Of a stretch of DNA of 50,897 nucleotides, positions 21,601 to 33,300 are shown piece by piece. This stretch comes from Bacteroidota bacterium (lineage in GTDB: Bacteria > Bacteroidota > Bacteroidia > JACCXN01). The stretch covers positions 1 through 50,897 of the forward strand of contig JACCXN010000022.1 in NCBI GenBank assembly GCA_013696965.1, written 5' to 3'. Numbering within the stretch: position 1 is the first letter of the stretch; every line of letters starts with the position of its first letter. A program made the position numbers and the translations under genes. Under the pieces are notes generated by a model. The model was given only the letters and a program-made list of their open reading frames with translations. It searched no databases and was not told the DNA's origin.

Positions 21601-24324
21601 TTTTTTGATATGCATCATATCATTTCAGATGGAGTTTCAATGGAGATTCTTGTAAAGGAATTTTTTGCGTTTTATAAAGAGGAAGAACTTTCTCCGCTTG
21701 AAATACAATACAAAGATTTTGCTGTTTGGCAGGATGAGTTAACAAATACCGGTAAGCTTGAAAAGCTCGAAAATTATTGGCTGGAACGTTTTTCTGATGA
21801 TCTAACCCTTCTTGATTTTCCCCTTGATTTTCCACGGCCTGCAGTACAAAAATTTGATGGGGCACATATAAATTTTCAGCTAAGTTTAGAATTAACAGCT
21901 GCACTTAAGAAAATTGCCAGGGAAACCGGCACTACTTTGTATATGGTTCTTTTGGCTGCTTATAAGGTTTTGCTTTCCCGCTGGGCAAACCAGGAGGATA
22001 TTATAGTTGGTACCCCTGTAGCAGGCAGACCTGCCCCTGAGTTGCAAAATATCATAGGTGTTTTTATAAACACACTGGCTTTGCGTAATTCGGTTGCTTC
22101 AGATAAATCTTTTAAAGAATTTTTAGGAGAACTAAAGCAAAAAGTACTGAAAGATTTTGAGCACCAGGAATATCAGTTTGAAAATCTAATTGATAAGTTA
22201 AAGTTAAAGCGTGATACAAGCCGCAATCCATTGTTTGATACAATGTTTACTTATGGTGAAGCAGATGAACAGCAGTTGAAAATTGACGGGCTTGAAATCA
22301 ATCAATATTCCTTTGAAAACAAGAGTTCGAAATTTGATATAACCTTTGGTGGAGCAGAAAAAGAAAATCAAATTTGCATAGCTATTGAATACAGCACAAA
22401 TCTTTTTAAAGAGACGACAATTAAAAGATTTTCAAATCATTTCACCAACATAATTTCAGAGATTGCAATTAATCCTGCAATTAAAATTAAAGACATAGCG
22501 CTTTTATCCGATGCTGAAAAACAGCAGGTGCTGGTTGATTTTAACCAGACTGCAGCAAGTTTCCCAACAGGGAAAACTGTGCACGAGCAAATTGATGAGC
22601 AGGCCGAAAAAACACCTGATAACATTGCACTTGTTTTTGGAGAGAAACAACTTTCGTATAAAGAACTGAAAGAAACAACAGGGAATTTAGCCCAGGTTTT
22701 AAGGGCAAAAGGAGTAAAGCGTGGCGATGTTGTTTCCATTATTTCCTCGCCTTCAAACGAGCTGATGATAAGCATTTTTGCAATTTTAAAAGCCGGGGCT
22801 GCTTATTTGCCAATTGATCCATCTTATCCTGCTGAAAGAATTTCCTATATGTTAAGGGATAGCAATTCAAAAGTACTGCTTACTGATTTGGAGTCAGAAA
22901 TGGTGGATGATTTTAAAGGCGTTTTAATCAATATTAAACAGCAGGAAATCTACCAGGGCAATGGTGTTTGCAAAAATATAAATACAGTAGATGACTCAGC
23001 TTATATAATTTATACTTCAGGTTCTACCGGGCTTCCAAAAGGAGTTGTGGTGCAACATAAAGCCCTGAACAACCTCATTCACTGGCACAACAAGTATCAC
23101 CAGCTAACAGAACAAGACAAGGGTACTAAATATGCTGGTTTTGGATTTGATGCGTCAATCATTGAAACATTCCCTTACTTTGTGAAGGGAGCAGCGCTTC
23201 ATATACTACCTGATAACCTGCGCCTGGACCTTGTGAGGCTGAATCAGTATTTCGAACACAATAACATCACTATCGCTTTTCTTCCCACACCAGTGGCAGA
23301 GCAGTTTATCTTTTTAGAAAATAAGAGCTTAAGGGTACTTAATATTGGAGGAGACAAACTGTCGAAATGGAACCCGACCCCATATAAAATCATAAACAAT
23401 TATGGGCCATCTGAATTTACCTGCGTTACCTCTGTGTATGATGTTAACCAAGCATATGCTAATATCCCAATAGGCAAGCCTGTTTCCAATTCCCGGGTTT
23501 ATGTGCTGGATGCTAATTACAAGCCGCAACCAATTGGCGTAAAAGGAGAAATTTTTGCTTCCGGAGCCAATCTTGCCCAAGGATATTTACATCAGCCGGA
23601 GTTAACTTCAGAAAAGTTTATTCCAGATCCATTTAATCCCGGGCAGTTGATGTACCGCACAGGAGATATAGGCCGATGGTTGCCTGATGGAAACCTTGAG
23701 TTTTTTGGCAGAACCGACCACCAGGTAAAAATAAGAGGATTCAGGATTGAGCTTGGTGAAATACAATCTATTTTGCAAACCCATCCTTACATTACAAAAG
23801 CTGTAGTTTTGGATAGAAAAGATGAGGAAGGAAATAAATTTTTGTGTGCGTACATTGTTGCAAATCAGGAAATTTCCCCTGCTGACCTTCGCCAGTACCT
23901 AGGCAAACAATTGCCGGAATATATGGTTCCTGCTTATTTTATTGAACTGGAGGATTTGCCTCTTACTCAAAATGGGAAAACAGACCTTAATAAACTCAGG
24001 GAAATCAAACTCGAAGGGAATATTATTACCACCGCTGAATTTGTTCCGCCTTCTACCGAAACAGAAGAGAAACTGGTAAAAATATGGCAGCAGGTGCTTA
24101 AAATGGATACAATCGGTATCAAAGACAACTTCTTTGAACTGGGAGGAAATTCGCTAAAAATTGTCAAGCTATTAAAATCGATTGAGGATGTATTTCCAGG
24201 AGCAGTGGAAATTAGTGATTTGTTTGATAAATCAACAATCGAACAGCTTGCAGCGCTTGTTGACAGCAAAAATAATACTTCTGCTGAAACAGAAAAACAG
24301 GAAATCAGAGTAGTTGATTTTTAA
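18679..24324 (+). CDS. Two-module NRPS with N-terminal half condensation domain, c'-A-T-C-A-T
   Basis: The 1881-residue protein starts 6 nt after the previous stop, with AAAGG just upstream of the ATG. Residues 1-240 match only the C-terminal lobe of a condensation domain (FLEFWQGRL entry, then a YKYQNFPV segment and the FNDT exit into A); there is no HHxxxDG lobe. A6 (core near 400) reads DFWNIGMVHK, a Thr code, and is strikingly similar to A5 of the previous protein, with the same CFDFSVWEMYG and MYGITETTVHVT blocks. T serine is 799. A full C domain follows (HHIISDGVS near 979). A7 (core near 1442) reads DAIFNGNCVK, related to the Leu code DAWFLGNVVK but with Ile at 239, Asn at 299 and Cys at 330, so its substrate is uncertain. 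The last T serine is 1825 in GGNSLK. It hands its chain to the KS of the next protein. Confidence 0.97.
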   Translation: MIKNIDKAHFISKEYKPFLEFWQGRLKLVENGFSFGNKISTAETAVYAEQQIVLDKTTSDLLISLVKGSDTGVFVTLLTGFFSLLSRYTGEATIIVDTPIFNNINGDHFSDKISLIKQVEQEKSIKDLLIGMQQITTESYKYQNFPVAAVLGNNLEALTNVAASFTNIHPIHINETNYDLLLDIKRSGDEISIIFKYNTNVFESWFINNLSNHYQNILASFFGLNTLLKDIVLLSNTERVQLLKEFNDTSCKYPDKLIHELFEEQVLKTPDNIALICDGKQFSYRELNEKSNQLAHFIKEKFNVKADDIIGLLTDRSEGMIVSILAVLKAGGSYLPIDPAYPADRISYTLSDSGCKFVLTKQQYKNLIHNDIAVAGIEDEEIHSFPVSNPEYINKPDDLCYIIYTSGSTGNPKGVMIQHYNVVRLLFNEQNLFDFNEKDVWSLFHSYCFDFSVWEMYGALLFGGKLVIVPKQIAQNPSDFVELVRNEQVTILNQTPGSFYNFINEEINSSSKELKLRYVIFGGEALHPARLSQWRKKYPETKLVNMYGITETTVHVTYKEITKKEIDAAISNIGVPIPTLSCFVLDKFQNLQPIGVAGELCVGGKGLARGYLNRAELTREKFIDNPFVAGEKLYRSGDLAKYLPNGELEYLGRIDHQVKIRGFRIELGEIENCLQKHPSIKESVVIDRTDEKGEKYLCAYIVGSTESAINSGELREYLKQSLPDYIIPAWFIPMDNIPLTGNGKVNRKALPQPETQFTGAAYVAPRNQIEEELVKIWQEVLGIEKIGVQDNFFDLGGHSLKAAQLIAIVHKEMEVEVPFAFIFNTPVVENMAEYISSAGKTKYAAIRPAEKRAFYPLSAAQRRMYILNEFKGTGTTYNMPGVLSIEGNLNISKVENAFQQLIARQEAFRTTFEFKDDNAVQIINEDVHFKIEVEEASEDNIEDLIKDFVKPFDLSKAPLLRVKLLKIKLEKYILFFDMHHIISDGVSMEILVKEFFAFYKEEELSPLEIQYKDFAVWQDELTNTGKLEKLENYWLERFSDDLTLLDFPLDFPRPAVQKFDGAHINFQLSLELTAALKKIARETGTTLYMVLLAAYKVLLSRWANQEDIIVGTPVAGRPAPELQNIIGVFINTLALRNSVASDKSFKEFLGELKQKVLKDFEHQEYQFENLIDKLKLKRDTSRNPLFDTMFTYGEADEQQLKIDGLEINQYSFENKSSKFDITFGGAEKENQICIAIEYSTNLFKETTIKRFSNHFTNIISEIAINPAIKIKDIALLSDAEKQQVLVDFNQTAASFPTGKTVHEQIDEQAEKTPDNIALVFGEKQLSYKELKETTGNLAQVLRAKGVKRGDVVSIISSPSNELMISIFAILKAGAAYLPIDPSYPAERISYMLRDSNSKVLLTDLESEMVDDFKGVLINIKQQEIYQGNGVCKNINTVDDSAYIIYTSGSTGLPKGVVVQHKALNNLIHWHNKYHQLTEQDKGTKYAGFGFDASIIETFPYFVKGAALHILPDNLRLDLVRLNQYFEHNNITIAFLPTPVAEQFIFLENKSLRVLNIGGDKLSKWNPTPYKIINNYGPSEFTCVTSVYDVNQAYANIPIGKPVSNSRVYVLDANYKPQPIGVKGEIFASGANLAQGYLHQPELTSEKFIPDPFNPGQLMYRTGDIGRWLPDGNLEFFGRTDHQVKIRGFRIELGEIQSILQTHPYITKAVVLDRKDEEGNKFLCAYIVANQEISPADLRQYLGKQLPEYMVPAYFIELEDLPLTQNGKTDLNKLREIKLEGNIITTAEFVPPSTETEEKLVKIWQQVLKMDTIGIKDNFFELGGNSLKIVKLLKSIEDVFPGAVEISDLFDKSTIEQLAALVDSKNNTSAETEKQEIRVVDF

Positions 24325-24398
24325 ACGTAGAACAAAAAGAATAACAATCGGAAAGAGATTGAAATAAGAATACTTACAAAAGACTACAGTCTAAAAGA

Positions 24399-27300
24399 AT
24401 GAAAGATATAGCCATAATAGGAGTAGCCGGGCGTTTTCCGGAAGCAAAAAACATTGATGAACTTTATCATAATTTAAAAGCGGGCAAAGACAGTTCACGT
24501 CCTTTATCTAAAGAAAGGTTAAAGTCAACTACTTCAGCGGTAAATAAAAAATATAAAGTTTTTGCCTGGCTAGATGATGTTGATAAATTTGACCACAAGC
24601 TTTTTAATATATCTCTTGCTGAGGCTCAGAATATGGATCCTCACCAGCGCTTAATGCTGGAAGTGGCCTATGAAACATTCGAAAGTTCCGGTTATAGCAT
24701 TGATCATTTTTTTGGCTCAAATACGGCTGTTTATGCAGGGGATGTAATACTGAAATATTGGGAGCTTGCAGAGAAATATGATCCTACACTATTCACCGGA
24801 AATATAAATGCAGCTACAGCAGGACGAATAGCACGTTTTTTTAATCTTCGCGGCAGTGCAATGATGATTGATACCAACTGTTCCTCAACTCTTGTGGCAA
24901 CTCATTTGGCATGTAATGAACTTGCTGCTGGCGATGCCGGTCATGCACTTGTTTGTGGAGTAAGAATAGTAATTAAACCCGAGGAAGAGGAAGGTGGTGC
25001 TGATTTGGGTATCATGACTCAGGACGGTAAAACAAAATCTTTTTCTGCCGCAGCCGATGGCACCAGTGCAGGAGAAGCTGTTGCTGCTGTGCTTTTAAAA
25101 CCTTTGGATAAGGCTCTTGCCGATAATGATATTATTTATGCAGTAATTAAAGGTTCTGCTTTAAATCAAGATGCCCAGTTATCGGGTAGCCTTACCGCAC
25201 CAAGCAGTGCTGCACAGGCTGAGGTTATTTGCAAAGCCTGGAAAAAAGCGGATATTGATCCGCTAACAATATCCTACATTGAACCTCACGGAAGTGGAAC
25301 TAAACTCGGAGATCCGATAGAAATTCAAGGAATTGACCAGGCATTTAAAGGCTTAACCGATAAAAAGAATTTTATTTACGCCTCTGCATTAAAGTCAAAT
25401 ATAGGCCACACAGACACAGTTGCTGGCCTATCAGGATTAATTAAAACTGTTCTTTCCCTTAAAAATAAAGAATTATTTCCAACTCTTCATTTTGATGCAC
25501 CTAACCCATTTATAGATTTTAAAAACTCAGTTATTGCCATAAATACCCAGTTAAAGAAGTGGGATGTGCCAGAGGGGCAGCCACGAAGGGCAGGAGTAAG
25601 TTCATTTGGGCTTAGCGGAACTAATTGTCATATTATTTTAGAGGAAGCTCCCGAAAGAAAAGCTTCAGCAACCACCGATGAAAAAGCCTGGTTAATAAAT
25701 ATTTCATCACGAAACACAAAAGTGTTTGCAGCAAATCTTCAGGAATTAAAAAGATTTATTGAAGAAAATCCAACTACTTCAATTGCCGATATTAGCCATA
25801 CTTTAAACCGTGGCAGAAAACACTACAACTACAGGTTTTCGGTGCTTTGCAAAAATATAGAATCTATAAAAGAGGCAATAGAGAACTTCTTACCAAATCT
25901 ATCAAATGAGTTTAAAGCATCAAAAGAATTAAAAAAACTGTTCTTTATATTCTCTGACAATACCGGAACAGATGAAGGTTTAATAAATCATTTTATTTCT
26001 AGATATCCTTCTTTCACTGAAGATTATGAAGCTTGTTTAAGGGCTGCATCAGGAATTGAGAATGAAAACATTAAAACTTTTGCTTTTCAATTTGCTTATT
26101 ACAAATTATTTGAAAAATGCGGAATAACATCTCCAAATGTAATGGGTATTGGCTTGGGAAGAGCTGTTATTGACGTAATTACCGGAGGTAAAACCTTAGA
26201 AGATGCATTGAAAACTGTAGTTGATTGTAAACAAACTGCAGTAGAGGAATTAAATAAAAGATTAACAGCGCTTGTTGAAAGAGAAGCTGCCAAGGAGAAA
26301 GTTGCTTTTATTGAAATAGGAACAGCCGGAACGCTGATAGGTGGATTGAAAAATTTAAACTTAGAAAATCAGGAAAATATTTTTGAAGTTTTTGATTTAA
26401 ATGACAATAATGAAGAAGTTTTAAAAGAATTTTTCAGCTCACTTTATCTTTCAGGGTATAATGTTAACTGGCAAAAAGCACATCCTCAAAATTCAGGTCA
26501 AAAAATTAAATTGCCAGCCTATAAGTTTGAGCCCATACGATGCTGGGTGAAAGAGCCGGTAGATGAAAATGATGAAGAATTACAAATTGATATAAATGCC
26601 AAAAATCAGCAGGAAAAAGCAGTTGCAGAAAACTCTGAATTTGTTTCCAATGTGAAAATTGATGAAAGCTGGACACCTATTGAGCAAAAAATAGCGCTAC
26701 TGTGGGTGGAGGTTCTTAAATTAGAAGAAATTGCCTTAGATGATGATTTCTTTGATATAGGAGGGCATTCCCTTATTGCAACACAAATAATCAGCAGGAT
26801 TGAGAAAGTGTTTCAGGTGAAGATTGAATTCACTGATATGTTTGATTATCCTACCATAAGAACACTTGCAGAGGAGGTAGAAAAACAGTCGGAGGTACAG
26901 TTAAAAGATGAGACTGAAAAAGAACCGACAACTTCTCCGACTCAATTACACTATCCACTTTCTGCTGCTCAAAACAGGCTTTGGGTATTAGATCAATTAG
27001 AAGGGGGAGGGACAACCTACAACCTTCCGGGGGTAATGATTCTGGAGGGTAAATTAGATAATCCAAAATTTAAAAAGTCCTTTCAGAAGTTGGTTGAAAG
27101 ACACGAGAGCTTACGTACTTCCTTCCATACCGAAAATGGAGATTTAGTGCAGCTGGTTAATCAACAGGTAGAATTTAAAATTACTTATAAAACAGCTGAA
27201 GAAAGCCAACTCGATAAAATTGTAAATGATTTTGTAAGACCTTTTGATTTATCGAAAGCACCGCTATTTAGAATTGAGCTGGTTGAAATAAATAAAGAAA

Positions 27301-30300
27301 AGCACCTGCTGTTAATGGACATTCATCACATTATTGCTGATGGTGTTTCTCTTAGAATAATCTTTAATGACTTTGTACAGATATACGCAGGTCAGCAATT
27401 GCCTGAGCTTAAAATTCAATATAAAGATTATTCTTTATGGCAGCATTCGTTTTTTCAAAGTGAAGAATTTAAAAAGCAGGAAATTTATTGGTTGAATAAG
27501 TTCTCCGGTGAATTACCGGTGCTTAATCTTGTTTCAAATTTTCCCAGACCTGCCATTCAGAATTTTTCAGGAGAGAAACTGAGTTTTAATTTATCTAAGG
27601 AAGACACTGCAAATATTCGCAGTCTTTCAGGTGAAAATGGAGCTACAATTTATATGACTTTGTTAGCTGCCTATAATGTGCTGTTGTATAAATATACCTC
27701 ACAAGAAGATATAGTTGTAGGTTCTGTTATAGCAGGTAGAAAAAAGAAAGAGTTTGAGAACATCCTCGGGATGTTCGTAAATACGCTTGCTATGCGAAAC
27801 CATCCTTCTGCAGAAAAATCTTTTACTGCTTTTCTTGCAGAGGTTAAATCAACTGCACTGGAGGCTTATTCAAACCAGGATTTCCCTTTTGAGGCATTGG
27901 TTAATAATCTTGGATTGCAACGTGATATGAGCCGTAATCCGCTTTTTGATACTTTAATTACCTATCAGAATTTTTTCAAAGATGATCATTCAAAAGTTAA
28001 TGTAAATGAACTATCCATTTTGCCGTATCCTTTTGAAAATAAAACGTCAAAATTTGATTTAACCTTTGAGTTTTTTGAGGGAGCTGATGCACTGAAACTT
28101 CAGATAGAATATTGTACACATCTCTTTAATAAAGAAACCATTGAAAGACTTTTCGCACATTTTATCCAAATAATAAGAAGTGTTTCAGAAAATAAAAATA
28201 TTGCTTTAGCTGATATTAATCTTTTATCTACTGAAGAAAAAGAACAGCTGCTTGTTAATTTTAATCCTACTGTTAAAACTGAAAATATAAATGAAACTGT
28301 TGTTTCTGCATTTGAAAAACATCTGCTTCAGAATCCTAATAATGTTGCAATTTCAGATGGTAATAGAACAATTTTATATAATGAACTTAATGAAAAGGCA
28401 GAAAATATTGCAGCTCTGCTTCTTAAAAAAGGCTTGGTTAAAGAGGGTGTTGTTGGGGTATTTCTTAATGCTTCGGCAGAATGGCTGTATAGCATTTTAG
28501 GTGTTTTAAAAGCAGGTGGGGCTTATTTGCCAATTGATCCTGCTTATCCTGCCGAAAGAATAGATTTTATGCTTAAAGACAGTGGAGCAAAAATTTTATT
28601 AACTGATAAAACACTATTTCATAAATCAGCATTTAGTGGTGAAGTAATTGATATTACAGAAGCAGCTAATAATATTAATAATGGGGGTGTTAAGTCAGTG
28701 ATTGCTCCTGAAAACCTTGCTTATATTATTTACACCTCAGGTTCTACCGGACAACCCAAAGGCGTTGGTGTTGAACATTCTGCATTGTTTAACCTTTGCA
28801 GCTGGCATAATAATCAATATAACATAACTGCTGCTGATAAAGCCACAAAATATGCCGGACTAGGCTTTGATGCCTCTGTCTGGGAGATTTTTCCATACCT
28901 GGTTTCAGGAGCTTCTGTTACCATTGTTCCTGAAGATATAAGGATGGATATGAGAAAGCTGAACAACTTCTATGAATCGAATGGAATTAGTGTAAGTTTT
29001 CTTCCCACACAAATTGCAGAGCAATTTATGGAGCAGGAAAATTCATCGTTGCGTTTGCTGCTGACAGGAGGTGATAAATTAAGGAGCTTTAAAAAGCAGA
29101 GGTATGATGTGGTTAACAATTACGGTCCTACAGAAAATACCGTTGTGAGTACCTCATTTAAACTTGACAGGTTTTATGAAAATATTCCAATAGGTAAGCC
29201 TGTTGATGGTACGCGTGTTTATATCCTGGATAAAAAAGGAAATCCACAACCTGTGGGTGTGCCGGGCGAATTGTGTGTTGCAGGAAATAATCTTGCAAGA
29301 GGATATATAAATCAACCGGAACTAACAGCACAAAAATTTGTTGCTGATCCTTTTGTTGCAGGTGAAAAAATGTACCAAACAGGCGACCTTGCAAAATGGT
29401 TGCCTGATGGAAACATAGAGTTTTTAGGAAGAATTGACGCGCAAGTTAAAATTAGGGGCTATAGAATAGAATTAGGTGAAATTGAAAATCAACTGCTAAG
29501 TTTTTCCGGGATAAAAGACGCTGTTGTTATTGATGTTGAGGAAAAAGACGCGCAGAAGTTTTTATGTGCTTATATAGTAAGTGAAACAGCAGTTGATACT
29601 TCCTTGTTAAAAGAACATTTAGCTGCGAAGCTACCGGATTATATGGTTCCGCTTCATTTTATTTCTCTTGAAAAAATTCCTTTGAATGCAAATGGAAAGG
29701 TGGACAGAAAAGCTTTGCCGCTTCCGGATGAAAGTTTAAAAACTTCAAGAGCATATGTAGCCCCTATTACAGAAACAGAAGTAAAACTTTCCAAACTTTG
29801 GAGTGAATCTTTAAATATTGAAAAACCAAGCACAGAAGACAATTTTTTTGAACTTGGTGGACATTCCTTAAAGGCAACGCAAATTATTTCCCGGGTTTAC
29901 AAAGTGTTTGAGAAAGAAGTTCCGCTAAGAGAGATTTTTAGAAACCCTACAATTAAAGGACTTGCGGCATTTATTGAGTCTGCTGAAAAATCAGCATTTG
30001 TTTCTATTTCCAATGTTGAGAAAAGGGAGTTTTATCCGCTTTCTGCTTCGCAAAGAAGACTATATATTTTAAACCAGTTTCAGCAGGATAATACAAGCTA
30101 TAATATCCCTGGAGCATTAGCAATTGAAGGACAACTCGATACTGAAAAGTTTGAAGGAGCTATAAAAAAGGTCATTCAGAGGCACGAGAATCTAAGAACA
30201 GCTTTTGTTTTTAATAATGGAGAACCGGTACAGATTATAAAAGAAGATGTAGCGTTTAATCTTTCTTGCCGCGAATCCTCTGAGAATGAGGCAAAAGACT

Positions 30301-33300
30301 TACTGAAAGATTTTGTAAAACCTTTTGATTTAGAACAGCCACCTTTAATTAGGGCAGAGCTGATAAAAATAGCAGAAAATAAGCATTACTTCTTGTTTGA
30401 TATGCACCACATCATCAATGATGAAGTGTCAATGAATATCTTAATAAATGAATTTGCTGCTTTGTATGAGGGTAAAGAGCTTGAACCTCTTAAATTCCAA
30501 TATAAAGACTTTGCCAATTGGCAGAATAATCGTATAGCCTCTGGTACTTCAGATAATCAGAAAAAATTCTGGTTGGGCCAGTTCAAGGATGAAATTCCGG
30601 TACTTGAACTTCCTGCCGATTTTAAAAGACCGGCTTCTAAAAGCTTTAAAGGAAACAGGATTTCTCTGAATTTAAATTTTGAAACATCTCAAAAATTAAG
30701 ACACATAGCGCTTTCGGCAGGAGCAACTTCTTACCAACTATTTTTAACAGCTTTTAATGTGCTGCTTTCAAAATATTCAGGTAGTGAAGACATTGTTGTG
30801 GGAACACCTATTGCCGGCAGAAATCATCCTGACCTGGATAAAATTATAGGGGTTTTCATAAACACGCTTGCACTAAGAAACTTTCCCAAAAAAGATATTT
30901 CCTTTTTATCATTTTTAAAGAATGTTAAGGAAAAATTTATTGAAGCCAATGAAAACAGTGATTATCAGTTTGAGGAATTAATTGGTGAACTCTCTTTAAA
31001 ACGTGATTTAAGCCGCCACCCGCTTTTTGATGTGCTTTTTGTTTTCCAAAGTGCCGGTGAGAGTTCAAATTTCGCATCATCGGGTTTAAATTTTAAACCC
31101 TTAGAATTTCCTTCTAAATCTTCAAAATTTGATATCACTTTTACCATAGCAGATTCAGGGGAAGATTTTAAAATTTTTATTGACTATAGCACCGACTTAT
31201 TTAAAAAAGAAACAATTGAAAAGCTTCAATGCCATTTTGTTCAATTGCTACAGTCTGTAATTCAAAAGCCGGACTCAAAGCTTCAGGACCTTAAACTTAT
31301 TTCTAAAGAAGAAGAACAATTACTTTTAAATGGGTTTAACAATACTTTAAAGAATCATCCAGATAGCGGAAAAGCCATTCATCAGTGGTTTGAAGAGCAG
31401 GTAGAAGGAAATACTTCAAAGGGAATAGTATTTAAAAATGAGAATTTAACTTTTGAAGAGTTAAATATAAAAGCCAATCAATTAGCTCATAAATTAACCA
31501 GGTCCGGAGCAGATAAAAACCAGGTTGTAGCTATTATAACCGAAAGATCATTGGATATGATCACAGGAATTCTGGCAGCTTTAAAATCCGGAAGTGCTTT
31601 TTTACCAATAGATCCTGATTATCCCCAGGAAAGAATTGATTTTGTTCTAAAGGATTCAAATGCCACCATTTTACTTACACAAAGTCACTTAAAGGAGAAA
31701 GCTGATTTTGCAGGTAAAATTATTTTTATTGATGATGCGGCATTCCAACAAGAAGATAATTCAAACCTTTTATGTAACACGAAAGCCGATGATTTAGCAT
31801 ATATTATTTATACTTCCGGCTCAACCGGTAAACCCAAAGGAACTAAGTTAACACATAAGAATCTCAATAACTATGTTTCCTGGTTTATAGAAAATCAGCA
31901 GGTAAAAAAACAGGATAAAACAACACTCATTCATTCATTTGGATTTGATGGTTCCTTTACCAATATTTTTGGTGCTTTGCTTTGCGGACACGAGCTGCAC
32001 ATTATACCTAAAGAATTTCTTGTTGATCCTGAACAATTGCTAAAATATGTTCAAACGGAGCAGATTTCCTATATGAAATTTACTCCTTCACTTTTCAGTG
32101 TGTTTGTAAATTCGGAAGCCTTCAATCAATACGATTGCAGCTCTTTAAGAATGATAATGCTTGGAGGAGAAGCTATAAGTACCGCTGATGTTGAGAAATA
32201 TCATTTAAAATATCGTAACACAGTTTTTGTAAATCATTACGGACCTACTGAAACTACTATTGGCTCTATAGCTCAGGCCATAGATTTTAATTGTTGGGAA
32301 GATTATAAACATCTTCCTTCCATTGGTTATCCAATTGACAATACCCAGGTTTATATTCTTGAGGCTTCCTTGCAGCTTTGTCCAATGGGAGTAGTTGGGG
32401 AGTTGTGTATTTCAGGAGATGGTGTAAGTGTTGGGTATTTAAACCGGGAGGATTTAACTTTAGAAAAATTTGTAGTTAATCCCTTTGATTCTTCTAAGAA
32501 AATGTACCGTACAGGAGATATGGCCAAATGGCTGCCGGATGGACGGGTGTTATTTTTAGGCAGGAGAGATGAACAGGTTAAAATCAGAGGATATCGTATA
32601 GAAACAGGAGAGATTACGGAAGCTGTTTTATCTTTAAAATCGATTTCTGAAGCAGTTGTCGTTGATAGGGAAGATGCCTCAGGCAGTAAATATTTGTGTG
32701 CTTATTTCACAAGTGAAAATGAGGTAGCTATTTCAGAAATTAAAAAAGAGCTTGCCAGGATATTGCCTGAATATATGGTTCCTGCATTTTTTGTGCAGCT
32801 GGATAAAATCCCGGTAACAGCTCACGGTAAGGTGGATAAAAGAGCGCTACCGTTGCCAACACTTCAAAGAATTGCAGAAAAAGAGTTTATAGCACCAAGA
32901 ACAATCACAGAGGAAAAGCTGACTGAAATTTGGAAAGTTGTTTTAGGCCAGGAAAAGATTTCTGTTGATGATAACTTTTTTGAAGTTGGCGGACATTCAC
33001 TAAAAGCCGCAGTTCTTGCAGGAAAAATTTTTAAAGAATTCCAGGTGAAGGTTAGTTTAAAACAAATCTTTGAGCTGCCCACCATTGAAGCACTTGCTCA
33101 AATTTTGGAAAACAAGGAGAACGAGGTTTTCTTATCCATTGAACCAGCACCAGTTTTAGAGGAATATCCTTTATCCTCTGTTCAGAGAAGAATGTATGTT
33201 TTGCAGGAGTTTGACGGAGCAGAGATTACTTACAATCTTCCTATGGCTATGAAAGTGTCAGGAAAAATTGATAAGAAACGTTTTGAAAATGCTTTTAAGG

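Noticed and set aside
22437-22775. Long minus-strand open frames inside the NRPS genes (this one 112 codons, others of 60-106)
   Set aside because: They are antisense to conserved domains, Ser/Leu/Phe-rich, and have no motifs; shadows of the coding strand.
24325-24398. Promoter in the 74-nt gap before the KS gene
   Set aside because: No TAnnTTTG box or hairpin seen; the gene is likely read through from upstream.
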